Part shown: in pieces, positions 1 to 8,675 of the stretch
How positions within the stretch are numbered: the stretch's first letter is position 1
Layout: each line of letters starts with the position of its first letter
Source of the DNA: Scardovia wiggsiae F0424
GTDB taxonomy: Bacteria; Actinomycetota; Actinomycetes; Actinomycetales; Bifidobacteriaceae
Direction of reading: 5' to 3'
Length of the DNA stretch: 64,000 nucleotides
Assembly (NCBI RefSeq): GCF_000269605.1
Contig: NZ_AKCI01000001.1
Coordinates: 1,486,818-1,550,817 of the forward strand
The notes under the pieces: model-generated
Seen by the model: the letters and a program-made list of their open reading frames with translations, nothing else
Database searches by the model: none
What the model was told of the DNA's origin: nothing
Position numbers and translations under genes: made by a program

Positions 1-1190
1 CTGTCTGAAGTCAGTGCTGTGGTGGAGCGTGTGGAGATGACGCTCAGGTCGCTGGAACGCACCCTGTCCACCAGAGTCGGGTGCAGCACAACCCCACCGT
101 TTGCAATTGCAGCAGTGATCATAGCGTTAAGCAGAGGGGTCTCTTTAGTATCCCCCTGGCCTATGGCAGACAAGGCAAGGCGGTCATCGGAAAGGGTGTC
201 AGGGAATACTGAAGGGACAGAAGCCATCGGCGTCCCCAGAGTATCATTCCCGTCAACAACGATGGAAGAGCCGAAGCCCATTTTCTTCGCCATATCAGAG
301 ATGGTATCTTTCCCCAAAGCAACTGCGAGCTGGGCAAAAGCGGTATTGGAGGAATATGCTATCGCATCGGAAAGGGATATTTTCCCGTTAGCACCGTCAG
401 CTGCGTGTGAAGTATTGGTTAGCTGGGTACTGGTCCCGGGAAGCGTGTAGGACGCCCCTGCGGGGATCTGGGAATCGAGTGTATATTTCCCGCTCTCCAG
501 CGCTGCGGCTGCAACTACAAGCTTAAAAGTCGATCCGGGGGCAAAGAGCTGGCGTGTAGCGTTATTGATGATAACGCTGTCAGAACCGCCTGACAGCTGG
601 CTCCATGCAGCATTGGCAGCCTGTGTGTCATGGGTAGCGAGGGAATTCGGATTGTAGCTGGGCGTGCTGACCATTGCGAGGATACGGCCTGTAGAAGGCT
701 CAATAGCAACAACAGATCCTCTTTTGCCTTTCATAAGGTTGTAAGCCAGCGTCTGCAGCTTCGGATCAATGGAAGTCTCAATTATTGCGCCTTTGCTCGT
801 GCTACCCTCAATAAGGGATTTAGTGCGGTCAATCCACAGGCTGTCGCTCAGGCCGCTCAGCTGCTGGTTCCGGCTTGCTTCGATCCCGTACCGTGCCCGC
901 TGGTTGATAGAAACGAATCCGGTTACCGGCGCATACACATCACCCTGAGGGTAAGTGCGCTGATACTGGAATGCGTCGTTTACTTTCGTGGATGTTGCCA
1001 GGACTGTGCGCCCGTCGTTGGCAAGTATCGGCCCGCGGTCAACAGCAAACTCATTGTACAGTGCGCGCACATTCCGCGGGTCAGCGTTGAGGGAGCTGGA
1101 CCGGACGACCATAATAATGGAACTTGAGATACCAAGTATGGCCATAAGTGCTACAACGATGTTAAATATACGGCGAAGGTTGGCATTCAT
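1..1190 (-). CDS. pbpA: Penicillin-binding protein A, transpeptidase (3' end outside window)
   Basis: This is a class B PBP, which cross-links peptidoglycan outside the membrane. The visible part starts with a short cytoplasmic segment (MNANLRRIF) and one signal-anchor helix (about residues 10-28). It continues through the dimerisation domain into the transpeptidase domain. The active-site motif STFK has its serine at about residue 220, and SSN lies at about 279-281. The typical ANGGVVLHP stretch is near the edge. The KTG motif and stop codon lie beyond position 1. The ATG overlaps the rodA stop as ATGA, so translation is coupled. PbpA partnered with RodA in one operon is the actinobacterial arrangement; pknA and pknB would be expected further left. 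Confidence 0.93.
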   Translation of the reverse strand, partial: MNANLRRIFNIVVALMAILGISSSIIMVVRSSSLNADPRNVRALYNEFAVDRGPILANDGRTVLATSTKVNDAFQYQRTYPQGDVYAPVTGFVSINQRARYGIEASRNQQLSGLSDSLWIDRTKSLIEGSTSKGAIIETSIDPKLQTLAYNLMKGKRGSVVAIEPSTGRILAMVSTPSYNPNSLATHDTQAANAAWSQLSGGSDSVIINNATRQLFAPGSTFKLVVAAAALESGKYTLDSQIPAGASYTLPGTSTQLTNTSHAADGANGKISLSDAIAYSSNTAFAQLAVALGKDTISDMAKKMGFGSSIVVDGNDTLGTPMASVPSVFPDTLSDDRLALSAIGQGDTKETPLLNAMITAAIANGGVVLHPTLVDRVRSSDLSVISTRSTTALTSD

Positions 1191-2875
1191 TGTTCTTCCT
1201 TCCGTTCCCCGCTGAGGTCAATAACTTCTGTAGCTTCTTCCGAAACCGCCGGCGTGTCCGGGGCAGGGCTGCCCGATGCGGAGATGCCTGATGCGGTGCT
1301 GTCTGTTGCTGCAGGGCTGTCCCCTTCAGATGCTGCAGGTCGCTCTTCAGCATCCATGCCGGGGAACTCGCGCGTTTCTGCAGGCTCTGAGACCTCCTCT
1401 GCGCCTGCTGCCGGATGGCTGTCACGGGTGAAAACATGGCGTCCTCTTGGCGCCGCATCCCGCTGGTCTCGCTCCTCAATCGCCTCCTCAAGCGCGCGGC
1501 GTTTTTCATTCGCCTGGAGCGCTTCGAGCGCTTCCATGGCCACAGTATCGGTAAGTTTATCGTCCTGCGGTTTATGGGCGTCGTTAGATACGATCAGGAT
1601 GATGAATGCCAGGATCATATTGGCCGTCAGGCTTGATCCCCCTGCTGCCATATAGGGAAGTGTCAGACCTGTCAGAGGTATGACAAGGGTGATGCCGCCT
1701 ACAACTATGAATACCTGGAAAGCCATGGTAAATACCAGACCGGCAATAAGGAGTTTGCCGAACCCGTCTTTGATCTTCAGGGCTGTTATGATCCCGGCAG
1801 CAATGATAATAAGGTAGATACTGAGGATGGCAAGGATACCGGTAAGCCCGAGCTCTTCGCCCAGCGATGAGAAGATGAAGTCTGAATTTGCCAGAGGGGT
1901 TATGCCCGGATGCCCTTTGCCGAGGCCGGTCCCAAACGTCCCGCCGCTTGAAAGCCCGAAAATGCCTTTGACAAGCTGTTCTGATCCTCCGACGGCAGTA
2001 TAGACGGAATCATCAAAAGGATGCAGCCATGCGGTGATACGGTTCTGGACATGGCCAAACAGCCGGGAAGCGGCTGCAGCGCTTACTCCGAAGAATACCA
2101 GCCCAATGAGGATCCAGCTGGAGTGCCCGGTGGAAACGTACAGCATACAGACAAACATCGCGAAGAAGAGCAGCGACGTCCCTAGGTCGCGCTGGAGGAC
2201 AAGCACGCCCATGCATAACGCCCATACGATAAGGATCGGCCCCAGGTCGCGCAGCCGCGGAAGCCGCATCCTCAGGAATTTACGCCCGCCTACTGCGAGC
2301 TGGTCACGATGGTCGAAAAGGTACCCGGCGAAAAAGACGGCGATAAAGAGTTTGGCGAATTCTGCCGGCTGGACAGTGTGGGAGCCTATCCCGATCCATA
2401 TGCGGGCCCCGCCAATGGTCTTTCCCAGCCCGGGGACCATAGGGGAGAACATCAGCAGTATCCCGATGACCATGCTGGTGTAGGAGAACTTGCGCAGCAG
2501 CCGGTAGTTGCGCAGCAGTATTGACAGCGCGGCACATATTACGAGGGCAATGATCAGCCAGATGATCTGGTTCATGCCTGCGTTGATGGCACCGGAACCG
2601 CGGGTGCGGTTTTCATGGTCAATGCGGATGATCTCAGTTATCCCTATAAGTGACAGCAGGATAACGCAGAAAAATATGAGCTGTGAAGAATACCGCTGGA
2701 AAGTGCACAGCACTACCCATACTGCCACGATGACCGCGAACATGACAGTGAGCGGAAGCATGTAACGCGAGGGGATGGTCCCATTTATCCGCATGAACAT
2801 CTGGAACAGCCCCAGTGCTGTGATCGCAAAAATGAAGATCAGCATAAAAGATTGCCGGACGCGGTTCCCTATCAT
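1187..2875 (-). CDS. rodA: SEDS-family peptidoglycan glycosyltransferase RodA/FtsW
   Basis: A 562-residue polytopic membrane protein with at least ten hydrophobic helices filling residues 1-430. It has the SEDS signatures PAEFAKLF, RDLGTSLLF and SLGEELGLTG, and a P-rich loop ending PYMAAGGSS. SEDS proteins polymerise lipid II into glycan strands and work with a class B PBP, here the coupled downstream pbpA. The last ~120 residues are a charged and then Ser/Ala/Pro-rich cytoplasmic tail, longer than in most RodA proteins and probably disordered. Start and stop both overlap neighbours as ATGA (pstP upstream, pbpA downstream). Confidence 0.95.
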   Translation of the reverse strand: MIGNRVRQSFMLIFIFAITALGLFQMFMRINGTIPSRYMLPLTVMFAVIVAVWVVLCTFQRYSSQLIFFCVILLSLIGITEIIRIDHENRTRGSGAINAGMNQIIWLIIALVICAALSILLRNYRLLRKFSYTSMVIGILLMFSPMVPGLGKTIGGARIWIGIGSHTVQPAEFAKLFIAVFFAGYLFDHRDQLAVGGRKFLRMRLPRLRDLGPILIVWALCMGVLVLQRDLGTSLLFFAMFVCMLYVSTGHSSWILIGLVFFGVSAAAASRLFGHVQNRITAWLHPFDDSVYTAVGGSEQLVKGIFGLSSGGTFGTGLGKGHPGITPLANSDFIFSSLGEELGLTGILAILSIYLIIIAAGIITALKIKDGFGKLLIAGLVFTMAFQVFIVVGGITLVIPLTGLTLPYMAAGGSSLTANMILAFIILIVSNDAHKPQDDKLTDTVAMEALEALQANEKRRALEEAIEERDQRDAAPRGRHVFTRDSHPAAGAEEVSEPAETREFPGMDAEERPAASEGDSPAATDSTASGISASGSPAPDTPAVSEEATEVIDLSGERKEEQ

Positions 2876-4440
2876 CAGTTCGCCTCCGCTGTGCTTGAAG
2901 GTGTATCTGATGCTGTACCCGGTGAGGCCGTACCCGTATCTGTGCCGGTACCGCCGGTCTCAGAAGCGGCATTCTGTATATTGGCATGTATATGCTGCCT
3001 GGCAGCGCCCAGCGAATCAGTAACGATCCCCTGCCGAAGCTGTTGCTGCCATACCGGGGACAGCCTTGATACGCGGATATTCGTTTTTTCCTCAACATGT
3101 GACAGGCTGATACCGAATATATTTGTAGGTACGCCTCTGTAGATGGCGACTACGCCGTCGCTCTCGCCTATATAGTACCGGGTCTGTGACCACTGGTAGG
3201 CCCGCAGCCCCCCGAAAGCGATCCCTGCCAGTACCACAAGGATCGTGAAAAAGGTGAGTACCCGTCGCATTGCTGAACGCCTGTGTGTGCGCTGCTGCGC
3301 GCTCTGGCTCTGATCCCTGGCAGCTTTGACGACTGCAGGGTCGTGGGGGTCGTCGGAGAAAGAGCCGTTCGCTTTCTGTACGATAGGTATTTCACTTGTC
3401 TCAGGGACGGCATTGCCGTCAAGGGTCCTCTGAGGCATGGCGATCTGCCTGATACTGTCTGAATCCGTCCGTGGCCCGCCGCTGTTATCCGCAGAAGTGC
3501 TTTCGCTCCTGGAACCGCTGCTCTTGCTGCTGTGGGTGAGCGCTGCTGCACGCGATGCAGGCGACTCAGGGCTTTCCTTCAGCGCAGGGGCAATAGCAAC
3601 AGGCCGGTCGATGATATCTGCCAGTGGCTGAGGCTCTTTACTGGCTGCACCCCCCACAAGCGGGATCTGGTGGGCTGATGATACGTCTTTTTCGCTTGAA
3701 ACTACTGTAACATCTGCGATTGCGGCAGTAACGTTATCGGTACTGCCTGCGCGCAGCGCCATAGATACAAGATCTTGCGCACACTGGTTCGCGTCCTCAA
3801 TGGTGGAAAGCGCTTCGCGGATAGTGCTGTCTTCCAGTACTCCGAACAGCCCGTCCGAGCATAACAGCCAGCGGTCTCCCGGGAGTGCAGTGCGTATAGA
3901 GATGTCAGGATGCGGATCTATATCAAAATCGCCGAGCACGCGCATGACGACGTTACGCTGGGGGTGGCCTTTTGCCTGCTCAGGGGTGATCCGCCCCGTA
4001 TCAATAAGATGCTGGACATAGCTGTGGTCCTTGGTGCCGCGGATCAGTTCACCGCCCCGCAGCAGATAAGCACGCGAATCCCCCATATGGGCAAGTACCC
4101 AGTAATTCCCTACTAGGCGCAGGGCTTCTACGGTAGTCCCCATACCGGAAAGCTTGCGCTCACGGCTGGCTTTCCCCACAATGGCATCATGCGCAGCAAT
4201 GATTGAAGTCTGCAGGACCCTGGCCATGTCATCAGGATCGCTGCCTGAAGCAACCTCTATATGTGCCAGGGAGCGTATAGCAATGGTAGAGGCCGTATCG
4301 CCGCCGGCGTGGCCGCCCATTCCGTCGCATACTGTTATAAGGTGTTCCCCTGCGAAAGAGGAATCCTGATTGTCGTGGCGCACATAGCCGATGTCGGAAA
4401 CAGTTGTTGATGTGAGAATCAGAGGAAGACTTGAACTCAT
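2875..4440 (-). CDS. pstP: PP2C-family Ser/Thr protein phosphatase, membrane-anchored
   Basis: 521 residues. The N-terminal ~240 residues are a complete PP2C domain: RHDNQDS, VCDGMGGHAGGD, HMGDSRAYLLR, LLCSDGLFGV and GSTDNVTAAI supply the metal-binding aspartates. A ~140-residue Ser/Pro/Ala-rich linker leads to one TM helix (about 393-413, FFTILVVLAGIAFGG). An extracytoplasmic tail of about 100 residues ends in a Thr/Ser/Gly-rich stretch. In actinobacteria PstP reverses phosphorylation by PknA/PknB of cell-wall and FHA proteins. It lies 7 bp after fhaB and overlaps rodA by ATGA. The same phosphatase could also serve the second kinase at 40.9 kb; that is inference. Confidence 0.95.
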   Translation of the reverse strand: MSSSLPLILTSTTVSDIGYVRHDNQDSSFAGEHLITVCDGMGGHAGGDTASTIAIRSLAHIEVASGSDPDDMARVLQTSIIAAHDAIVGKASRERKLSGMGTTVEALRLVGNYWVLAHMGDSRAYLLRGGELIRGTKDHSYVQHLIDTGRITPEQAKGHPQRNVVMRVLGDFDIDPHPDISIRTALPGDRWLLCSDGLFGVLEDSTIREALSTIEDANQCAQDLVSMALRAGSTDNVTAAIADVTVVSSEKDVSSAHQIPLVGGAASKEPQPLADIIDRPVAIAPALKESPESPASRAAALTHSSKSSGSRSESTSADNSGGPRTDSDSIRQIAMPQRTLDGNAVPETSEIPIVQKANGSFSDDPHDPAVVKAARDQSQSAQQRTHRRSAMRRVLTFFTILVVLAGIAFGGLRAYQWSQTRYYIGESDGVVAIYRGVPTNIFGISLSHVEEKTNIRVSRLSPVWQQQLRQGIVTDSLGAARQHIHANIQNAASETGGTGTDTGTASPGTASDTPSSTAEAN

Positions 4441-4447
4441 ATACCTC

Positions 4448-5017
4448 CTATCTCAATTCAAAAGTAGTGCCGCCAATGCGTACAGGCACACCGGCAGGGA
4501 GGACCATACTCCGGGCAAGCCGCTGCCTGTTCACAACAGTGCCGTTTGTGCTGCCAAGGTCTTCAATAGCCCATCGCCCTGTTGTAGGGTCAACGTAAAC
4601 ACGGGCATGGTGGGATGATACGAATTCGTCATTAAGCACGACTACGTTGTCAGGGGCACGGCCGAGCGTAATGCTTTGCGAGCCTAAAGTGTATGTAGTG
4701 CCGGACAAGGGGCCGTCAATAATAGTAAGCATACTTGCCTGATTGCCTGCACCCTGCTGCATTTGGGGCTGCGGCGCAGGCTGCGGCTGGGATGGGGACG
4801 CAGCAGCAGCGTACTGCTGCCCGGAATTACGGGAGCTGCGCCTGCCGCCTGACGACGGCTGCGAAGTGTTGCTGTCGTTCCTCCGGCCCCGCTTGCGGGG
4901 AGGAGGGCTCATATTCAGTACGTCTTTGCGCAATGACCGTACAGCGAGAAACACGAAGACCCACAGCAAGGCCAGAAAGCCGTACTTCATGACTGCGAAT
5001 GTCAGATCTGTTATCAT
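4448..5017 (-). CDS. fhaB: FHA-domain membrane protein FhaB (FipA-like)
   Basis: 189 residues. An N-terminal TM helix (about 10-28, GFLALLWVFVFLAV) is followed by a basic, Ser/Gln/Pro-rich linker (about 38-88). The C-terminal FHA domain (about 95-189) carries the phosphothreonine-binding signature: GRAPDN, SSHHARV and DLGSTNGT. This architecture matches actinobacterial FhaB/FipA, which reads PknB-type phosphorylation at the growing wall or septum. It sits between fhaA and pstP in the same operon, 120 bp downstream of fhaA. Confidence 0.93.
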   Translation of the reverse strand: MITDLTFAVMKYGFLALLWVFVFLAVRSLRKDVLNMSPPPRKRGRRNDSNTSQPSSGGRRSSRNSGQQYAAAASPSQPQPAPQPQMQQGAGNQASMLTIIDGPLSGTTYTLGSQSITLGRAPDNVVVLNDEFVSSHHARVYVDPTTGRWAIEDLGSTNGTVVNRQRLARSMVLPAGVPVRIGGTTFELR

Positions 5018-5137
5018 GGTGTGCTCTTATGTTGTAGTGTTCCCATTGCGGCTGCGTCAGCACAAGTCCCCGCACCTTTGCTGCCCAGGCCGGGATGCAT
5101 GTACATGGCGTGCAATGCTGCTGTCCGTAAGCGCCTT

Positions 5138-5839
5138 CTATTGCTGGACCTGCGAAGAGGCCCAGAACAGGATGCGCGTGCGTCCTATAGTAATTGTATT
5201 GCCATCTACCAGTGTAGCAGCGGGTACTTGATGTCCTTCAACGAATGTGCCGTTGGTGGAGCCCATATCGCGGGCGATAACGCCTTTATCTGTAATATCT
5301 ATCTCAAGATGGTGGCGGGAAATTCCCGGATCGTCAATGACTATGTCGCAGTTGGATCCGCGTCCCAGGACAGTTTTATCTGCTGTAAGGAGGTACTGGC
5401 GGCCGTTGATCTCAAGGATGGGGCAGTCGTTATTATCGGCATCCGTTGTGACAGGTGCTGCATTGCCCTGTACTGACTCGCTCATAAGTTTGTAGTCGCC
5501 GCGCGCCAGGTCAAGGTCTTCTTCAAAAATGACTACTACAGGCCCTACGAATGCGTAGTGCTGGCCTTCGGCATACTTGGTGAGGTTGTCTGCAAGCTCA
5601 TTGGCGAGTGCTTCAGAACCCCACTGTTCGATGTGGTCAAAGTCTGGTGTGGAAAGCTTGAACCGATACTCGTTGGGGGCTACGGTCCTGTCCCCGCGTA
5701 CCGCCATTGCCTGAGAGTCGATTTCGCGTTCAAGCGCGCTCGAAAGGTCTACCGGCTGCAAATCTTTAGAACCGAACTTGGAGAATACGCCATTAACGGC
5801 GCCCCCAATACCTTTTTCGAATTTATCGAGAAAGCCCAT
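5138..5839 (-). CDS. fhaA: FhaA: DUF3662 plus C-terminal FHA domain
   Basis: 233 residues. The N-terminal ~120 residues (beginning MGFLDKFEKGIGG) form the FhaA-specific DUF3662 region. A short linker precedes a C-terminal FHA domain (about 145-230) with GRGSNCDI, SRHHLEI and DMGSTNGTF. It is soluble, with no TM helix. In mycobacteria FhaA binds phosphorylated MviN-type partners to control peptidoglycan synthesis; the same role here is inferred from operon position. It is the first gene of the leftward cluster, so the operon promoter probably lies in the 120-bp AT-rich gap 5840-5959. I could not pin a -10/-35 there. Confidence 0.93.
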   Translation of the reverse strand: MGFLDKFEKGIGGAVNGVFSKFGSKDLQPVDLSSALEREIDSQAMAVRGDRTVAPNEYRFKLSTPDFDHIEQWGSEALANELADNLTKYAEGQHYAFVGPVVVIFEEDLDLARGDYKLMSESVQGNAAPVTTDADNNDCPILEINGRQYLLTADKTVLGRGSNCDIVIDDPGISRHHLEIDITDKGVIARDMGSTNGTFVEGHQVPAATLVDGNTITIGRTRILFWASSQVQQ

Positions 5840-5959
5840 AATAGTCCTTCCTGGCTTTTATCTACCTGCTACCATACTATAAATAAAAGAATTCCTAAAA
5901 CCTGTTACATAGGAATTATTGCAAAGTCTTTGCGTGCGCATCTTTTTTGGTATAAATTT

Positions 5960-6619
5960 TTACTTTATTTTCATTTTCAGGCGGCGGATCATTTCATGCT
6001 GGACGGCGATAGTTGAATTTGAGGCGGTGATCCCTGAACCCAGCAGGGTATCCCAGTCCACCCACGCTCCGCGGATGTATTCCTGGGCATCAAGATGCTG
6101 TTCGGACTGTTCCCACTGATAAAGATGGATAACGGCGATATGCGCCAATTCGTTTGTCATGCCTTCTGAAGAGTAGAACGCCCCGGCATGGTCGATGGAA
6201 TAGGATGCTGCAGCCCCGGAAGCCTCGGCGGGGATAATGCCGGTCTCTTCGCGAATCTCGCGCAGCATAGCCTCTTCGGGGCTTTCCCCCTCATCGATGA
6301 ACCCGGCAGGTATTCCTGGTACAAAGCGGCCTGCGCCTACCCGGTATTCATACTGCAGCAGGTACCGGTCGCCGGGCACGTCATGCACCAGCATCACAAC
6401 GCAGGGGGAGTGTGCAATGAGGTCGCGCTGTATGGTGACAGGGTCATCCGCTGTGCCTGCTATCCCTTCGAGCTGTACATTAAGCCGTTCGACCTTAAAG
6501 ATCGGCCCTGTGAAAAGTTCCTTCCGGTTTATGACCTTTGCGCTGAATGTGCCAGGGTAGATTTGGCCTGATGTCCCAGGCGTATTTGCCGTATCTGCTG
6601 TATCTGTGCTGTTCGCCAT
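5960..6619 (-). CDS. NUDIX hydrolase, ADP-ribose pyrophosphatase type
   Basis: 219 residues. A complete Nudix box runs from GFIDEGESPEEAM to REIREETGI, with all the metal-binding glutamates (REIREE). The N-terminal beta-rich part and the proline-containing loop just before the box (PGIPAGFID) are typical of ADP-sugar pyrophosphatases of the NudF type. These cleave ADP-ribose to AMP and ribose 5-phosphate in the cytosol. No strong Shine-Dalgarno precedes the ATG; a GGAG lies about 13 nt upstream. It reads in the same direction as fhaA but is separated by 120 bp, so it is probably its own unit. Confidence 0.88.
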   Translation of the reverse strand: MANSTDTADTANTPGTSGQIYPGTFSAKVINRKELFTGPIFKVERLNVQLEGIAGTADDPVTIQRDLIAHSPCVVMLVHDVPGDRYLLQYEYRVGAGRFVPGIPAGFIDEGESPEEAMLREIREETGIIPAEASGAAASYSIDHAGAFYSSEGMTNELAHIAVIHLYQWEQSEQHLDAQEYIRGAWVDWDTLLGSGITASNSTIAVQHEMIRRLKMKIK

Positions 6620-6745
6620 ACTTTTATTTATAACTCCAGCGTTTAACTTCGTTCCGTACTGGATATCTATAAGATAGTCAGGAACAATACTGTCATGATA
6701 TATCTATAAAGATATATCCTTGATTTCGCGATAAGATGTAAGCTG

Positions 6746-8224
6746 TTATCTTATCGGCTGCAGAGGGATTTCCTGTGTAGCCGCCAGTTCCCGGAATGCG
6801 CGGTCGTGCTCCACAAAAACCATTGTTGGGGCATACTCCTGCAAAAGCTGCTCTATCTGCATGCGCGAATAGATATCAATAAAGTTGAGGGGTTCGTCCC
6901 AGATATAAAGATGGGCTTCCTCGCACAGGCTTTTTGCGATGAGGACTTTCTTTTTCTGCCCGGCAGAGTAATCTTCCATATCCTTCTCAAACTGGATCCG
7001 TTCAAAACCCAGCTTCCTGAGGATCGTTTTGAACAGTGTCCCGTCTATCTGGCTGTCCGCGGCAAACCTGTCAAGCGTGCCTTTAAGGAAAGATGTATCC
7101 TGCGGAACATAAGATATGACAAGCCCGGAGCCAACGGACACGGTACCGGTATGCGGGATATCCTGGCCATCCAGCAGTTTCAGGATGCTGCTTTTGCCGC
7201 TTCCATTCCTTCCTGTAAGTGTTGTCCGTTCGCCCTGCCTTATCTCGAATGAGACCGGTTCGCAGACGGGGGAGCCGTTGTACGCCGGGGCTGCGTGTGA
7301 AAGCGAGGCAAGCGTTTCGCTGTAATAGGCCAGAGGATGTATTTTCAGCTTTTCTGCAGTTTCTGTGTTTTTGAGCAGTGCAGATTTTTCTTTGATCGCC
7401 TTCATCTGACGCGCTTCTATGGTTTTGGAGCGTTTCATCATTTTTGCAGCCCTGTGGCTAATGCTGCCTCTGTCTACAGGGCCGTTCCCATATTTGGAGG
7501 CTTCTATCCTGTCTGACCAGTCAGCAGTCCTCCGGGAAGCCTGTTTCAGCCGCTGTACGTCTTTGCGCAGATGCTCGTCCTTTGCTTTCTCGAATGACTG
7601 CTGCTGTTCAAAATTCTGCAGCCAGGCGGAAAAATTGCCGTTCTGCACATCAACAGTTGCCCTGTTCAGGGAAAGGATATGGTCTACACAGCCGTCAAGG
7701 AAATAGCGGTCGTGGGAAACGAGGATGTAGCTTTTCTTTTTCCTCAGATAGCGGGAGACGAGTTCCCTCGCATCTGCATCCAGGTGGTTAGTGGGCTCAT
7801 CGATCAGCAGGAAGTGCCCTTCGTTAAGGAAAAGTGCGGCGAGCAGGGCTTTCGACTGCTCTCCGTTGGAAAGGGTCATGAAAGGCCTGTATAGTGCGTC
7901 AGGGCTTACGTCAAGGTATGAGAGCTCACGGAGGAATTCCCATTCTTCTGCAGCGGGGCATATTCCGCTCAGTATTTCAAAGGTTGCCCTGCCTTTATTG
8001 CTCACAGGGTAGGGGAAATAGTCAAACTCGACTGAGCTGATGATCTTCCCGCTGTATTCGTATTCGCCCATCAGCAGCTTAAGCAGCGTGGTTTTGCCCC
8101 GCCCGTTCCTTCCTACAAAACCGAGTTTCCAGCTGGTGTCAATATGGAAAGTACAGTTTTCAAATACGTTATGGTAACTTCCCGGATAAGCGAAAGTCAG
8201 GTTTTCAACTTTGATCATTGACAT
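6746..8224 (-). CDS. ABC-F family ATPase, likely antibiotic-resistance ribosomal protection protein
   Basis: 492 residues, two ABC cassettes and no TM helices, which defines ABC-F. Cassette 1 has Walker A GRNGRGKT, signature LSNGEQ and Walker B LLIDEPTNHLD. Cassette 2 has GRNGSGKS, YSAGQKKK and LYIWDEPLNFID, a divergent Walker B. The linker (about 195-300) is highly charged and helical, as needed to reach the peptidyl-transferase centre. Length and the divergent second cassette fit the Lsa/Vga/Msr-like protection subfamily rather than housekeeping EttA-type proteins. The drug range cannot be told from sequence. A good SD (AAGGAGG) lies 7-8 nt before the ATG. It may have been acquired from Firmicutes (inference). 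Confidence 0.88.
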   Translation of the reverse strand: MSMIKVENLTFAYPGSYHNVFENCTFHIDTSWKLGFVGRNGRGKTTLLKLLMGEYEYSGKIISSVEFDYFPYPVSNKGRATFEILSGICPAAEEWEFLRELSYLDVSPDALYRPFMTLSNGEQSKALLAALFLNEGHFLLIDEPTNHLDADARELVSRYLRKKKSYILVSHDRYFLDGCVDHILSLNRATVDVQNGNFSAWLQNFEQQQSFEKAKDEHLRKDVQRLKQASRRTADWSDRIEASKYGNGPVDRGSISHRAAKMMKRSKTIEARQMKAIKEKSALLKNTETAEKLKIHPLAYYSETLASLSHAAPAYNGSPVCEPVSFEIRQGERTTLTGRNGSGKSSILKLLDGQDIPHTGTVSVGSGLVISYVPQDTSFLKGTLDRFAADSQIDGTLFKTILRKLGFERIQFEKDMEDYSAGQKKKVLIAKSLCEEAHLYIWDEPLNFIDIYSRMQIEQLLQEYAPTMVFVEHDRAFRELAATQEIPLQPIR

Positions 8225-8346
8225 ATATGCCTCCTTGACGTCAGATGGATCGCTGTGCGTAAGGGGGAAGCTGCGGGATTGGTTATGGGAGGGGGAGGGG
8301 ATCTGTGCTTTGACAGCTCTTATGCAGTGCAGTGTGATATATGGGA

Positions 8347-8371
8347 AATCAGCTTCGGTTCATGGCTGATT
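8347..8371 (-). promoter_or_regulatory. Possible attenuator: hairpin enclosing a 4-codon leader ORF upstream of the ABC-F gene
   Basis: On the minus strand AATCAGC and GCTGATT form a 7-bp stem. The loop and 3' arm hold ATG AAC CGA AGC TGA (8363-8349), a four-codon reading frame. It lies 125-140 nt before the ABC-F start in a 450-bp non-coding leader (8225-8675). That leader also has an AT-rich stretch at 8455-8500 that could hold the promoter. Resistance ABC-F genes are often controlled by ribosome stalling on short leader peptides. The link here is inference, since the mini-ORF has only a weak, distant SD. I see no larger gene in this gap. Confidence 0.25.
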
Positions 8372-8590
8372 CAACCTTTTGATCTTGAACGCTGCGCACC
8401 GCATGTCCCTGCGGCCTTCCCGTCAGCTTCCTGCAGCGGCACAGCAGATACAAATAACAATTTAATAAAATAACTTTTATTGGATATATTTATAGTTGTA
8501 TTGCTGGTTTACCTGCAGGAAAAGCTGTACACTGCTGCGCCTCTTTCTATAAGAAAATAAGAAAATATGGTCTGCCAGTAACTATACCAC

Positions 8591-8641
8591 ATAAAACAGG
8601 CTGCAGCAGCTGCCTTTACGGAACCGGTTCCGCCTGCAGCC
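8591..8641 (-). terminator. Probable intrinsic terminator of the alpha/beta hydrolase gene
   Basis: Outer arms GGCTGCAG (8599-8606) and CTGCAGCC (8634-8641) enclose a perfect 14-bp palindrome, CGGAACCGGTTCCG, at 8619-8632. Read on the minus strand the hairpin is followed by TGTTTTAT. It begins 35 bp after the hydrolase stop codon. Confidence 0.6.
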
Positions 8642-8675
8642 GCGACCCCCGCGTCCTGGAAACACCCTGCGCGCT

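Noticed and set aside
6729..6756. CGATAAGAT/ATCTTATCG inverted repeat at the ABC-F stop codon
   Set aside because: AT-rich 9-bp stem overlapping the stop with no T-tract; too weak to call a terminator.
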